Positions 46,848 through 58,546 of a DNA stretch of 64,000 nucleotides are shown here, one piece after another. A program made the translations under genes and the position numbers. This stretch comes from Alternaria dauci (Eukaryota > Ascomycota > Dothideomycetes > Pleosporales > Pleosporaceae), in assembly GCF_042100115.1 (NCBI RefSeq), contig NC_091276.1, positions 2,294,001 to 2,358,000 of the forward strand, read 5' to 3'. Under the pieces are notes generated by a model. It was given only the letters and a program-made list of their open reading frames with translations, did no database searches and was not told the DNA's origin. Position 1 is the stretch's first letter, and each line of letters starts with the position of its first letter.

Positions 46848-47188
46848 GTAGACGGCTGTAGGGATTTCAACGGGGGGTCTTTTTTTTTTCTGGCACTTTA
46901 GGGAGGGTACGAAACGTTACGCCGGATGCTGTTTCGACATAATACGACAAGGAGAGTGGCAGGGGCTATGCATTAGATGGGACGGTATTTGGGCGTATAT
47001 ACCCTTTTGCAACTCGGCACGGGATCTGAAAAGCACTTGAAGAGTGCGTGTGTGCATATAATAATAAACACCAAGCTCCTACCAGTGATTCTGCATGCAG
47101 CTAGTCGTCCCGAGCCGAAGCCGCGCACGGATGCTGCATCTCATGCTCCCGCCTTGAAACTTTGGGCATTGCACACCCGTCAACGCCA
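46848..47188. other. intergenic with T-run
   Basis: 340 bp after the synthase. A run of six G (46872-46877) and a ten-base T run (46880-46889) lie just downstream of its stop, as in a 3' UTR or poly(A) region. No gene seen. Confidence 0.5.
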
Positions 47189-49240
47189 ATGCCACGCCGC
47201 CCATTCGTCAACGACGGACTGTGGCGATGCCTCTGTCCCGGCTTTCCGTCGAATGCCGCATCGACACCGTACATCAGCAGAGGTCCGCCTAGATTGCCAC
47301 CCGGCCATGCATCGCGAACAGATGCGCCGTCCCACTGCGGCCGTCAATTGCGAGCCTACAACGGATCCAACGCCCCCTTCGCCACCAACGACTCCTTCTT
47401 CTCGCAGCCCGGCACTTCTGCCACTGGATTTCGCCCGTTCGGACAGAAGCTGCACCCTTCGCGCCTCCAACGGCCCGGAGACAAGGTTGCACTCGCGCAG
47501 CAACCGACGCATATCCTCTACGAACATGCGCGAGCCGAGGGCGCAAAAGGCAACTGGGACGAGGTCATGAACATCTGCAGAGTCCTCATCAAAGACCGGG
47601 GGGAGCGGCCAAACAAGGAAATGTATGCAGCGTTACTGCATAGCTTCGTCGACCCCAAGATTGGCACAGCGGGCAAGGTGCGCAAGGTGCTCGAGGAAAT
47701 GGGCTTCTGGAACGATGCCGACGGAGCGCTGGTCGGACAACCCAAGATCGAGCTGGATGCGCGGGGCTGTGAAAACGTCCTCGAAGTGCTTGCCGTCCAC
47801 CCCGACTACCTCCTCCGCGACGAAATACTCGAGTACATGAAGTCGCGCTGGTTCAACCTGTCGGACCGCGCACGCAACTTCGTCATAGCTGGCATGCTAC
47901 GTGACCGCCATTTCGAACACGCACTAGCCATGTTGGACGAAATGGTTCGGAACAAGGCACGCGTCGAGAGCTGGCTGTTTGACAAGGCGATATGGATCAT
48001 GCTCGAGTTTGGAGAAGTCGAGGAAGCTTTCCATGTGCTGAGTCTCAAGGAAGCTGCAAAGAGCAAGAGCAGCGGGACAGGTGCTGTAGAACTCAGTAAT
48101 GCTCTCTGGGGAGCTTTACTGGATGCCGCATCGCACAAACTGCTCCTCGACGAGACAACCCTCGTTTGGACGACCCAAGTCCAACCAGGCTACCTCAAAC
48201 CGGCAACCGGGGCCTGTTTGTCTGTCCTCAACCTCGCCTCGCGACACGGCGACGTCCCTCTCGCTACCGACGTTTTCCGCGTCTTGACGGAACGAGGCAC
48301 AACATTGAGCACGCACCACTACGAGCTGCTCATATCCGCATATCTCAATGCCAATGAGCTACAATCCGCCCTATCCGTTATTCTCATCATGGTAGACGTC
48401 AACTTGAAGGTCAGCCCTGGGACTTGTGATCCTCTCTACTGGTATCTGTCCACTGGAACACCCGACGAAGAGAGCCGACCTATGCAAGCCTTCCGACATC
48501 TGCAGGACTTTGAGGCTGCGGGCCGCAAGGTACCCACCGCAGCCGTGAACGCATGTATCCAAGCTAGCATCGCACGCAAGCGCCTCGACGAGGCCATTGA
48601 TATTTACAAGGCTCTGCATACCGTCTCTCATGCTGGTCCCAACACCGGCACCTTCAACATCCTCTTCCGGGGATGTCACTTGGAAGGGCGTAAAGAGCTT
48701 GCCATGTTCCTAGCTAATGAGATGGTCAAGTTGGGTCTCCGACCAAGTCGTCTCACATACGACCGTCTGATCCTGGTTTGCCTCACAGCCGGTGACTTGG
48801 AAGACGCTATACTATACTACGAGGAGATGGTTTCAACAGGTGCCACAGCCGGTAAAAGGGGCCCTTTGAAGCCCAGAAGGAATACATGGGAGGCACTGAT
48901 CAACAAGTGCGTCCAGAAAGGTGACGAGAGAGCAGTCGCACTTTTGAAGGATTACAAAGATGGCGTTGAAGAACCACGGAGGAGTCTAGAGAAGGCAGTA
49001 ATAGACCGCTTCGAGTATGGCATCATACGAAACGCAGATCTTACGGATATCGGACGAGAAATGGCCGAGAACACAGGTTCCAATGTTGTGGAAGATCAAC
49101 ATGTCAGGCCAACGTCCGAGGTTGGTAGAATCCCAGATGCTGGAGCTGACACGGAACTGTCGGAGGAACAAAGTGGGTCGATTTCTTCAGGAAGGAGTCT
49201 GAGTGCGAGCACGGGGTCGGAGAAAGATAGAGGCCGATGA
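47189..49240 (+). CDS. Mitochondrial pentatricopeptide-repeat protein
   Basis: The ATG at 47189 gives 683 residues; codons further upstream use TTG and are not a start. The first 45 residues are Arg/Pro-rich with few acids, like a mitochondrial presequence. From about residue 105 on there are degenerate 35-residue helical hairpins, the clearest being PNTGTFNILFRGCHLEGRK and RPSRLTYDRLILVCLTAGDL, with GTTLSTHHYELLISAYLNAN another. PPR proteins bind RNA in organelles to guide processing, stability or translation. I cannot name the orthologue. The gene has no introns and the C-terminus is a low-complexity Ser/Gly/Glu tail that need not be folded. Confidence 0.82.
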   Translation: MPRRPFVNDGLWRCLCPGFPSNAASTPYISRGPPRLPPGHASRTDAPSHCGRQLRAYNGSNAPFATNDSFFSQPGTSATGFRPFGQKLHPSRLQRPGDKVALAQQPTHILYEHARAEGAKGNWDEVMNICRVLIKDRGERPNKEMYAALLHSFVDPKIGTAGKVRKVLEEMGFWNDADGALVGQPKIELDARGCENVLEVLAVHPDYLLRDEILEYMKSRWFNLSDRARNFVIAGMLRDRHFEHALAMLDEMVRNKARVESWLFDKAIWIMLEFGEVEEAFHVLSLKEAAKSKSSGTGAVELSNALWGALLDAASHKLLLDETTLVWTTQVQPGYLKPATGACLSVLNLASRHGDVPLATDVFRVLTERGTTLSTHHYELLISAYLNANELQSALSVILIMVDVNLKVSPGTCDPLYWYLSTGTPDEESRPMQAFRHLQDFEAAGRKVPTAAVNACIQASIARKRLDEAIDIYKALHTVSHAGPNTGTFNILFRGCHLEGRKELAMFLANEMVKLGLRPSRLTYDRLILVCLTAGDLEDAILYYEEMVSTGATAGKRGPLKPRRNTWEALINKCVQKGDERAVALLKDYKDGVEEPRRSLEKAVIDRFEYGIIRNADLTDIGREMAENTGSNVVEDQHVRPTSEVGRIPDAGADTELSEEQSGSISSGRSLSASTGSEKDRGR

Positions 49241-50190
49241 TCCTGGGGTCATGACAGCTAGTAAGGGCGCCGACCGGTCCTAGAATCGGAACCATCACGC
49301 GGAACTCTCAAAAAGCAGCATACGATAAGACGGGGCCAAGAACGATAAGCTATGCCATGATCTCACACAATCTCTTATCCTGCCGCGTGCGTAGCCACAT
49401 CGCCTCACTGAAAGTTGCTTTCTCATCAACTTTTAACCGACCCCACGGTGTGGAGCTTCCAGGCTGGTTCCCTGATTCCATTGCTTGTTCCATCGTCAAA
49501 TCTGGGCCGCGTACTACCCACGGTGAGCAATTTACGTTACTCGCACAAGCTGCCATCTTCCGGCGTTACGGAGCGCGCACGACAATGGTGGGGATAGCAT
49601 AACTGCCGAGGCTTGTGCCTTGGCCAATTACACATCACGCGTATCAAGAATTTTAAGCTAACTAGGGCCTTCTTGGAAAAGCTTAAATCCTTCCAATCCT
49701 TGCCGTAGAGCCTCTCGTACAATCCGGCCCACATCAAGCCTCAACCGTCATGATAGCGTTGCAACATGGCGAAGGATTTTACTCCTCGGCCGCTGGTCTC
49801 GAGGCGAGCGAGGCCGAACTATGGCCGCCGGCGCGTCCTACTCTTTGGTCGAATACGAGTCAATTCCCGCAAGCTCGGACTCCATACCGGTCAGCATCTC
49901 ATGCCGTTTGTGGAGGTTGGTTGCGGTGTATGTATGGGGTCGGTGGTAAAACGAGGCATCCGGCGCTCTGCAGCAGCTGCTGCACTGTATCTCCGGTGGT
50001 TATCCCCAAGGTGGAGACATTTAGTGCTCAATACCGCACTGACTGGAGTGTCTCCATGATAATGCCCACGCTACAGGATATTGTGGAGAGGGGACTGGAG
50101 TACAAGTAGTGAGCTGCTGTCCTGACCGTGTTCTTCTGTAGTCCCTCTTCTCCCCTTCTTCTGTCTCATTTCCCTCCGTCAATCTTCACC
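49241..50190. other. intergenic, no gene seen
   Basis: 0.95 kb upstream of the third sugar transporter. The leader before its ATG (CTTCACCATGG) is pyrimidine-rich and has good initiation context. Open frames in the gap lack domain signals. Confidence 0.5.
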
Positions 50191-51836
50191 ATGGGACTCA
50201 GCGGCAAGACTCTCCAGACGGCGCAGCTGTTGCTCGTCGTTCTGCCGGCCTTTGTGCTGTTCGGATACAATCAGTCTGGTGTTGGTGGTCTTTTGTCACT
50301 CCGTGACTGGAACGACCACTTCCCGGAGATTAACACTATCGATACTACCGGTGCAGAGAAGAGCAACAATTCGACAAAACAAGGTGCTGTCGTCGCTACC
50401 TTCACCCTTGGTGCTCTCTTTGGCGCTCTGTCTTGCTCATGGATTGGCGACGTTCTCGGTCGGCGAAAGGTCATCTTCGGTGCCGCCGCCCTGACTTTGG
50501 TCGGTGAGATCCTACAGTGCACCAGTTTCCAGCTCGCGCAATTCGTCGTCGGTCGCTTCATCCTAGGATGGGGAGTCGGTGCTCTTAGTGCTACCGTTCC
50601 CGTTTGGCAGTCCGAGTGCTCATCGTCTGCCAACCGCGGTAAGCACGTTGTGCTTGACGGCTGCTTCATCTCTCTCGGCTACCTGCTCGAAGCGTGGATC
50701 AATCTCGGTTTCTTCGAACAAGACAACCTGCCTCTCCAATGGCGCCTTCCTCTCGCCATTCCCACCGTCATTTCCATCGTTCCCATGCTCGCCGTTTTCA
50801 GCATTCCTGAATCGCCTCGCTGGCTGGTCGCCAAGGGGCGTGTTGAGGAGGCTCGTGTCAGTCTGTCGAGCTTCAAGGGCTTGGAGTTGCACGACCCCGA
50901 GATCACCACTGAGATTAGTGGTATCGAACTCGCGCTCGAAGATACTGGTCGCAGCGCAGCGAAGATGAGCGACATCTTTACCATGGGCAAAGATAAGCTC
51001 TTCTACCGCTTTTCTCTCTGTATCTTCCTACAATTCTTGCAACAGATGTGCGGTAGCAACCTCATCTCCACCTACTCGACTGTAAGTTCCACTCCCTATC
51101 GACTACCAAGTCACGTCCTAATAACGTGCCATAGATCATTTTCCAACAAGGTCTCGGCCTTGACTCGGAAGTCTCCCGCATCTTGTCCGGTGGCGCCCTC
51201 ACCTGGAAGTTCCTCTCCTGCTTCGTCGCCTTCTTTACCATCGACCGTTTCGGTCGGCGCAAGCTCTTCATGTTCAGCGGAGCGGGTATGGCATCTTGCA
51301 TGCTGGCTCTAGCCGTCGCATCCAGCTTCCCCAAGTCGAACAAAGCTGCACAGATCGCTAGCGCTCTCTTCGTGTTTCTGTTCAACTTCTTCATTCCAAT
51401 TGGTTTCCTCGGAGCGAATTTCTTGTACTGCACTGAAGTTGCACCAACAAGGCTTCGTGTACCTATGGCGGGTATCTCCACTGCTGTAAGCTTTATCCCC
51501 CGATTCTTAGCTATGAAAGGATAGCGGCTAACGTGTAAACAGAACCACTGGCTCTGGAACTTCGTCGTCAACATGGCAACCCCCGTCGCCATCGAAACCA
51601 TCGGCTGGAAATACTACCTCGTCTTCCTTATCATCTCAGCTATCATCCTGCCCGTCGTTTGGTTCGCTTACCCCGAGACTATGGGCCGCAGCCTCGAGGA
51701 GCTGGAGATGATGTTCACAGAAGGCAAAAACGTTCGCGAAATCGTCAAGATGTCAAGGAAGCCTTTCACCAGCGGGCTCATGACGGACCACGTCCTCGAG
51801 AAGGTCGCCAAGGACGAGGAGGAGTATGCACGATGA
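50191..51836 (+). CDS. MFS sugar transporter (hexose transporter type)
   Basis: Exons 50191-51081, 51135-51485 and 51543-51836 encode 511 residues. Motifs: FVLFGYNQSGVGGLL in helix 1, GDVLGRRK after helix 2, GRFILGWGVGALSATVPVWQSE, PESPRWLVAKGRVEEA, FGRRKLFM after helix 8 and YPETMGRSLEELEMMF after helix 12. The N-terminus is short (MGLSGKTLQ) and the C-terminal tail is charged. The GYNQSGVGGLL variant is common in a large filamentous-fungal group of sugar transporters whose substrates vary. Introns of 53 and 57 nt are typical. The neighbours give no clue to the sugar. Confidence 0.92.
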
Positions 51837-52894
51837 GCGCTTAGGGGAGGAAATGATTTTGTCAGCACAAAGAGCGAAAGTGTCTAGATCATCGCGAATA
51901 AAGGCGATGCTATGAATATATGAAATGAACTACGAGTGACCTACAGCTTCAATGTATGAAGGAACATGTTTTGCTGTGTAATGGATGTGTTGAGCATGTA
52001 TTATCGAAAATTCGCGCAGTTCGTGAATACAATACTACTCCTATCATCATAGCAGAAAGCATCAATGGGTGGTGTTACATTCTTTTCCCTGTATCATACT
52101 TCTATCTGCGATATGTTTTATTCTCGTGCCTCCTTTTGCGTCTCTTGTTTTTGTACGTTTTCTCTGACGATGGCAATGCACAAAACAAAGTGATTGCAAT
52201 TTCATCATCACGAGACGATCAAGAACACACGAAGAACAAGATCGGCCGCAGAATTAGCCGTTTCCGCGATAATCCCGAACCCGATCATCCGTCTTGAAGC
52301 TAATTTCGGCCCCATCTGTCTGTGTGGCGAAGCAGGATGCCTGAAGTCGATGGCACGAAGCTTCTTCAAGCGCTAGAGCACCGTAGTCAATTCGCTCTAT
52401 TCATCCGCATATGACGTCACATGATCTGCACAGAAAAGGCTTGCAGCGCTAGTCCGCACTCCGCCACCCCGCCCTCCCATTGCCTCCGAGGTACTGCCAT
52501 AGGCTGAGCGCTACAACAATTTACCTGTTTGCCAACGGCTCTGAATGTCGCGCTTATCTGCCCAGCTCTATTGAGTGGTGCGAGGTTTTGGTTGCTCATC
52601 TTCACGCTCGATCTGCTGAACGCTAGCCACACCCGAGGGCTATGCGTGCAAGACCTCGTATCCGGTGTCTAAGCCATGTGATGCGGGTTAGTTGGACGCC
52701 CTGAAGGAGATCGTGGGTATGAGTTGCTTTCGCGATGGCGTAAAGTCGAATATATAAGCATACTTTGCGCTGTGGCTTCGGACCATTGTTACAGCTTAAG
52801 GGACACGTCAAGGTTATCAACTCCTTTACGGGCCTCATTCTCGAATCCTTCATCATCGAAATCATTTAGAGATAGAATCTCTAAGCCAGACAAC
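51837..52894. other. intergenic, no gene seen
   Basis: About 1 kb. The first part is AT-rich (3' flank of the transporter). No conserved domain or RNA gene was recognised. Confidence 0.5.
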
Positions 52895-53392
52895 ATGAGC
52901 GCTACGCCGAACAATACAAAAGAGCTACCCCCAAGCTACCATAATGAAGAAACAGGTGGCCCTCCATCCTATACATCTGTCGCCCGTGCCTTGACGACCC
53001 TCTCGGAAGGCGACCCAGACGAAACTATTCCCGTCCCCATGGTTTCTCGCACAGTCGCCAACTCAATCCACAACTACAACCCATTCTCGCGCAAACAAGG
53101 CGAGATAAAACAATCCATAATCGTCCGTCAAATGAAACGTTCACAGTACCTGGCCCACTATGCTAAGGATACGGAGGGAAACTTTGTGGGTACGGGAATT
53201 CCGGCACCGGATCTAGGGTTAGTGTTTGTGCCGGGGAAGAGTAGTAGTGAAGAGTTGCTCAAGCAGGCTAATGAGGTGGCGCTGGGGGTGCAGAGGAGGA
53301 GGGGAAAAGGGATTGGGAAGTTCGGAATGCCACAAGATGATAGTAGTAGTGCAATGATGGGAGCTGCGACCAGTTCGGCGATAGGGTTGTGA
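52895..53392 (+). CDS. Small hypothetical protein with PPxY-like N-terminus
   Basis: The ATG at 52895 gives 165 residues without introns. The N-terminus is Pro/Tyr-rich (ELPPSYHNEETGGPPSYTS), with two PPSY motifs that could bind WW domains of a ubiquitin ligase. The middle is charged with YNPFSRKQGEIKQSIIVRQM, then SQYLAHYAKDTEGNFVGTG and a C-terminus rich in Gly/Ser/Ala. The frame is also open upstream to 52724 but with less protein-like composition. I know no family name; similar short PPxY proteins occur in other filamentous ascomycetes. It has no signal peptide or membrane segment. Confidence 0.68.
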   Translation: MSATPNNTKELPPSYHNEETGGPPSYTSVARALTTLSEGDPDETIPVPMVSRTVANSIHNYNPFSRKQGEIKQSIIVRQMKRSQYLAHYAKDTEGNFVGTGIPAPDLGLVFVPGKSSSEELLKQANEVALGVQRRRGKGIGKFGMPQDDSSSAMMGAATSSAIGL

Positions 53393-53647
53393 GAGACGAG
53401 AGTAGGATTTGCGAGAAACAATTATATTACTGGCTCGTCATACGCTGTTTTATGAGCAAAGTCATAGTTCTACCCGTATCCGACAAGTAGACATTGTTGC
53501 GGACTGAATTCGCAGTCATTAGGCAAAGCCAATCAGCTTACGCGCAAACATCTTCCAACGCTTCACCATTTCTGATAGTGAGTATTCGATTCCTAGGTCG
53601 ATTCCAGACTTCAGTTACAGCCTGCAAGCTTCCTCCTCGTTCCACAT

Positions 53648-54562
53648 CTAATAATAGCCCTTGTCGTCCCATGGACTCCTTCTTTTCGCCCACTCCTCGA
53701 TCGGCGTCAAGTTCACACCCAACTCTTCTACCAAAGAGCTCATATCAACATTGAACGGCTCATCTTCCGCCTCATTGTAATACGTATACGCCTTGAACAT
53801 CTGACTGACAATCGTATCCGTCTCAAGACCCCGCCCCTGCATGGTCTTACCAATCTTGTCGCAAAAGTCTGCCACAGTCTGGTTCTCATAACTTAGCTGC
53901 TTGCCCCAGGCTTTCGATAACTTCTCAGTCAGCTGGGACAAAACCACGGTCTCAGGACCTCCGATAGGGATATCGCGGCCTGCGAGCTCGGGGTGATGCA
54001 TCGCTGCCATCATGATTTGGGCGACATCATGGTGACATATCCACGACACGCGAAGATCAGGTTTGTGGCAGTAGACAACGGTATCGCGGTCGCGGATGGG
54101 AGGTAGAGCCCAGCCTTCGAGCAGATTGTCGAGATAGACTACTGGCTCGATACTGATTGTGGGCACCGATTCGCGTAACAACCTTCTCATTTCTCTCCGG
54201 TCGTCTTGGGCTACAATGCCTTGTGACTCTTTGGGTACCGGCATACTGGTGTTGAAAACCACCAATGGGACTTTGGCATTCTTCGCGGCTTCCCCAATGT
54301 ATTTGGCTGCGGCAATGATGGGCTCTGATTGGTTGAATGATGTAGATGGTAGGTTAAGTAACACCCTGTCGGCGCCCTGGAGCACTTTTGCAATGGCATT
54401 CCGATCCGTAAAGTCTGCAGCAAAGGTTTTCACGGGTTTCTCGTCCATCAGGACGGGTTTGGGATTGCGGCTAACGGCGACAACTGAGTACCCTGCTCGG
54501 GCCAGGGCATGGACCTGATGTTGGCCTTGGACCCCGGACGCACCGAAAACAATTACGCGCAT
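53648..54562 (-). CDS. NmrA-like NAD(P)-binding protein
   Basis: The ATG at 54562 gives 304 residues; further upstream only a TTG keeps the frame. The Rossmann start VIVFGASGVQGQHQVHAL carries the NmrA-type GxxGxxG. VAVSRNPKP follows beta-2. Conserved later segments include ADRVLLNLPS, VVFNTSMPVP, WICHHDVAQIMMAA and DIPIGGPETV. Proteins of this atypical short-chain dehydrogenase group (NmrA, HSCARG, isoflavone-reductase-like) either reduce small molecules or sense the NAD(P) redox state. The catalytic YxxxK of classical SDRs is not obvious. No introns. No functional link to the neighbouring genes is visible. Confidence 0.85.
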   Translation of the reverse strand: MRVIVFGASGVQGQHQVHALARAGYSVVAVSRNPKPVLMDEKPVKTFAADFTDRNAIAKVLQGADRVLLNLPSTSFNQSEPIIAAAKYIGEAAKNAKVPLVVFNTSMPVPKESQGIVAQDDRREMRRLLRESVPTISIEPVVYLDNLLEGWALPPIRDRDTVVYCHKPDLRVSWICHHDVAQIMMAAMHHPELAGRDIPIGGPETVVLSQLTEKLSKAWGKQLSYENQTVADFCDKIGKTMQGRGLETDTIVSQMFKAYTYYNEAEDEPFNVDMSSLVEELGVNLTPIEEWAKRRSPWDDKGYY

Positions 54563-57500
54563 TTTGACGAAATTTCGTTGCAAGATTTCGATTGGAAGAT
54601 TCTGAGTAGTTATCGAAGTTGGTGTATCCGTGAGTGAGACCCTGCAGCATCAGGGTCGTTGAGCTACCATGTCTGCTTGTGAAAGCGGAGTTGCAAGGGT
54701 CCCGAGGTCGGATAGTCGTTGGCGAGCCGGGAGGCAGCGAGGGAAACCGGGAAACATTACCCGCATCGGTCGCTTAATTGTCTGGGTGGCATGACGCCTG
54801 TTGAACCATGAGTGTGTAGAATTGCTTTTTGGGTCTCCTGAAGGATGCCTGATTTGTATGGCAATGGTCATTGGGTTATACTTTGGGGATACGCCTGTTG
54901 AACCATATCCGCGTTTGCAACTCTGTCGGACATTATTTTGATTGTTCCCGTATCGGAGGTTCGCTTCGTGGTTCCATCGGACGTCGGAGTCGGAGTTGAA
55001 GTCGGTCCCGGAGTGCGAAGAGAGTGGTTTTACGCTCATTAACAGCCATAGCTCTCTCACTCAGGAACTAGGGAACCAATGTGATATTTGCCTTCTTACT
55101 TGTGAATTGGTTCGATATGCTGATGCGGAAGTTAGAGTATCTCCACCTTTGGAGAAAGCATGGTGGCATCCACATACGCTTTCGCCCTTATCAGGCCTTA
55201 AGTTAGATCTACCTAGGCTATATACGATTGCGATTTATCGGTAGCGTTGCCACAAGGACCCAAAGCGATACCACCGTCGGCATGGGCCATTCCAGAAGTG
55301 CTAGCCCGGATAGCACTCTACAATTGCTAACGAGGGTATGCTACAAAACAAAAACGACTCCTATCCTTGGTGTATGGAAGTCGCCTTGATGGATCGGTGC
55401 GAAAAGGGGTTAGTTAGCAAATTAGGAAGACTGCTTTCGCACTCGATGGAAGCATCAGATCAGACCTCGGATGAAACAGTCATGAGTAAGGTGTGGGGTA
55501 ATGACAAGGGTGTTTTGACACAGGGCCTCTATGTCGCGCAATGTAAAGGATAGCCCATAAAAGCAATGTGATCTCCGGAAACCAGTAACGCCGTGCAAAG
55601 GTTGTAGGCGCGCAAAGGGGACCAAAGCTCAATTCGAAATCCCGTGACGGCAATCATGCGACGTGTTAATGGCGCAGGTCTAGCGCCTACCAGAAAGGAA
55701 GTGTCGATAATTAGTTTGGTTACTTTCTTTGTTCAAAGTTAAACGGGGGGCAGGCGGACCAAGGTCCAGATAGGCACCAGCGATGCATCTAAACAGCAAG
55801 GGTCCTTTTGTCGGCTGTTCGTGCGCCCTGCTCCCAACAAGGCCTTCTGGATTTGGCTAGACTTCGAGAAGTCAATGCCTGCGTCTTCACTGCTCCAATG
55901 TGTCGTTGATGACAGCGAATATCCAGTCGTGAAGCTGTAATCTGTGTCGAACCTAATGTTTCCGGTCTTGCAAGTCTGGTACTGTCGTAATTCTAGGGTC
56001 GACAGCTGCATAATGGTCGTTTGCTATTATACTTGCTCCGCGCATCGTTGGCATCTGAAGATGTGTTGCAGTGGCGATACCTCGTCTGCAGCTGGAAACC
56101 TCAGAATCGGCTTCATGCATTGTCATTTGATCGGCCAACGCCACGAGAGGTCCCTTTCTTTCTTTGATATGTTGGGCTTGCTGGGGGCAGTAAAATCATG
56201 TGTTCTGATTGGGCCGGGGACACATCTCCGAACATCTGCTTATTGAGCCCTCTATGTCACTAATTGAGCTTTGTTCGCCAACAAGACTGCTCTGCACACT
56301 ATGGTCATGACAAAATCACAGAGCCGACGTAGACAATCTACAGCCGCGCGATTTACCGCTTTGTTTTTGGTTGTTGGCAGGGAAATGCTGTTGGTGAGGA
56401 CCTCTTTTGCTCTCATGAGATTAATGATCCCTCTAACACACCTTCCCTGTTCGGCCGGGACTGGCGCTTGGGTTATGCGTATGGTCAAATTTCAACAGCC
56501 TATCGGAAGTCTCGTAGAAGGCGGAACACTTGACCGAGATGATTCACCAAGCAAAATGACGTCGGGTGGACATGCAGTGTACAACACCAAACCGAGTAAA
56601 CGTACGACGAGCTTCTACGAGAGCTAGCCTTCCGACATGACACACACGTACATCCGCGGAGGAATGTTTCTAAAGCAGCATCTGCGTCCTTCTTGTCTCG
56701 ATTGGGTTTGTGCAAAAGCAACGACCTCGCGAGCTCATCGAATTGGAAATTGGGAATGTTGTCGTCTGAGTAGTGCTTGTGTTGGGTTGAAGGATGCAGG
56801 ACCTTTTCTTCTCTTGCTTGTTTCTCACGACTGTGCATCCACGGGTAATTCCAGGAGTAGCTGGTGGGGTCCCAGGGTAAATTGGCGACTCGCATTAGCG
56901 GCGGCACGTGGTTCAACGTAGAACGTCTCCCGAGACGACTAGGGCAGACCACTCAACCGTACCTGACGCGATTGCTGCTACTCCTGAACTGGTCGAGGAC
57001 CTCTGAACAGGCATGCCAACATGATGCCGCTGGTTAGCCTTCCCCGCCGCCATACCAGCGTGCGCGTTCCTACCGCCGCCCCTCGCTGCGACTGCCCAAC
57101 TGGCGGACGACTCTTCTTTGGGCAACCCCAGCGACGTTATGAGTGCCAGCGTCGCGGAGCGCGCATTCCTTTGTAGCGCCCTGCAATGCCACTTTGGTTC
57201 TATTGGTGGCGGTAAACGCCGCCGCATAGCCATCTCCATCGGCATGTCGCGTCGATCCTGTGCGGGCATGTCTCCCGCACCGTCATAGGCTTTTTCTCGA
57301 CACTCTGCGGCACACCGTAGACTTGCGCACCCAGTACCGGTCCCACGCGTTCGAATCAGCACACCGGTCGAGACTGCCCCGCTCGGCATCATATCTTTGG
57401 GCTTGGTCATGTCGTCTACGGTCGTCGATACCGCCAACCATGGATAAGCAGCTAATTACTTCCTGACCACAACCCATCTGTTGTCCACACATCATCTCGG

Positions 57501-57700
57501 AATCACCTCAAGCAGTTTCAACGATTCCGATCACCCTTAGACACGTAGGGGTTCTTCAATACACCATATTATCTCCAAACAAGTTTATTGTACCATTCGG
57601 CGTTGATTTCTTCTTCCGCATTCGACATCCGATGTTGATTCTGCGAAAGTGGTAGCGAATCACCCTGGAACACAAGACCTCACGGAAAAAAATCGTTATC
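54563..57700. other. Gene-poor 3.1 kb region with a 16-bp direct repeat
   Basis: No gene with a recognisable domain could be modelled. A 16-bp sequence, ACGCCTGTTGAACCAT, occurs at 54794-54809 and again at 54891-54906. Minus-strand frames at 56500-56952 and 56913-57437 are the longest but overlap each other, differ in composition and show no motif. The 57000-57450 portion is GC-rich compared with the rest. It may be a remnant of inserted or decayed sequence. Confidence 0.4.
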
Positions 57701-58546
57701 ATGAGCTTGGTATTCATGCCTCCTAATCAACATTTCCCCCATATACCAACCGGGCATACTCCCATCATGGCTGGGCAGCCAGGATACCCTGTGTATCCTC
57801 CACACCAAGCACAGCCAGCGCAGACGCCAGAGTCCGCTGGTCACAACCACTACGGCCTCACATCGCATCTCAATGCACCGGCTCTACGACACGAGGGACA
57901 CATGGGATATCAGTATGTGGGAGACTTTGCGCCGCCCATCCACCAGCCGTCCAGCTTGCACGCTTTCGGCTCGAGCGCAGACGTCAACGCTAACTTAACA
58001 TCGACTTCGAGCGCATATCCGATCACAGACCACGACTCAACTTTCACGCCTTCTAACCGGTCTACGAGATCGCACATTACACCAACTATCTCTCCTTCGC
58101 AAACCCAGTTCGATGCCAGCGATGCGCCCCAGTTCTACGAAGAGCCTACTACCAACAAAGGACGGCACGATAGTCTATACCCAAAGGAAGAAGCTGCTTC
58201 CCCGACCACGACTCCGCCATCTGGACGACGGAGACCCAGATTGCAGTACGCCGAGCCAGGCTCAGCGCGAGCTATATATCTCGAAAAGAATCGGAATGCT
58301 GCTAGCAAGTGCCGGACCAAACAAAAACGGGAGCAGGAACAGCTGGTTGACAGATCTCGGACAGTCGAGCGCAGAAACCGTATTCTAAAAGCGGAACTGG
58401 AACTGCTAGAGACAGAACGACGGCAGTGGATGGACCTTGCCAATGCGCATATGAACTGTCCAGATCAGCGGATAGCCATCTACCTGCAGAACCAAGCAGA
58501 CAAGCTGGGTTCAAGACAACCACCAGGCCCCTCACGGCAGAACTGA
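57701..58546 (+). CDS. bZIP transcription factor
   Basis: One exon, 281 residues, ATG at 57701. The N-terminal 190 residues are disordered, rich in Pro/His/Gln/Ser with PHIPTGHTP, PVYPPHQAQP and several SP/TP sites. The basic region is KNRNAASKCRTKQKREQEQL (196-215) with the N-x3-A-x2-K/S-C-R pattern of ATF/CREB-type bZIPs, followed by leucine-zipper heptads through LKAELELLETERRQW. The C-terminus is short with LANAHMNCPDQRIA. It should bind TGACGT-type sites as a dimer in the nucleus and may act in stress or nutrient responses. The AT-rich leader of the gene has no intron. Regulation of the 26-37 kb locus is possible but not shown. Confidence 0.92.
   Translation: MSLVFMPPNQHFPHIPTGHTPIMAGQPGYPVYPPHQAQPAQTPESAGHNHYGLTSHLNAPALRHEGHMGYQYVGDFAPPIHQPSSLHAFGSSADVNANLTSTSSAYPITDHDSTFTPSNRSTRSHITPTISPSQTQFDASDAPQFYEEPTTNKGRHDSLYPKEEAASPTTTPPSGRRRPRLQYAEPGSARAIYLEKNRNAASKCRTKQKREQEQLVDRSRTVERRNRILKAELELLETERRQWMDLANAHMNCPDQRIAIYLQNQADKLGSRQPPGPSRQN

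Noticed and set aside
57349..57357. GTTCGAATC resembling a tRNA B box
   Set aside because: The flanking bases cannot form a T-arm stem and no A box or acceptor stem is present nearby.
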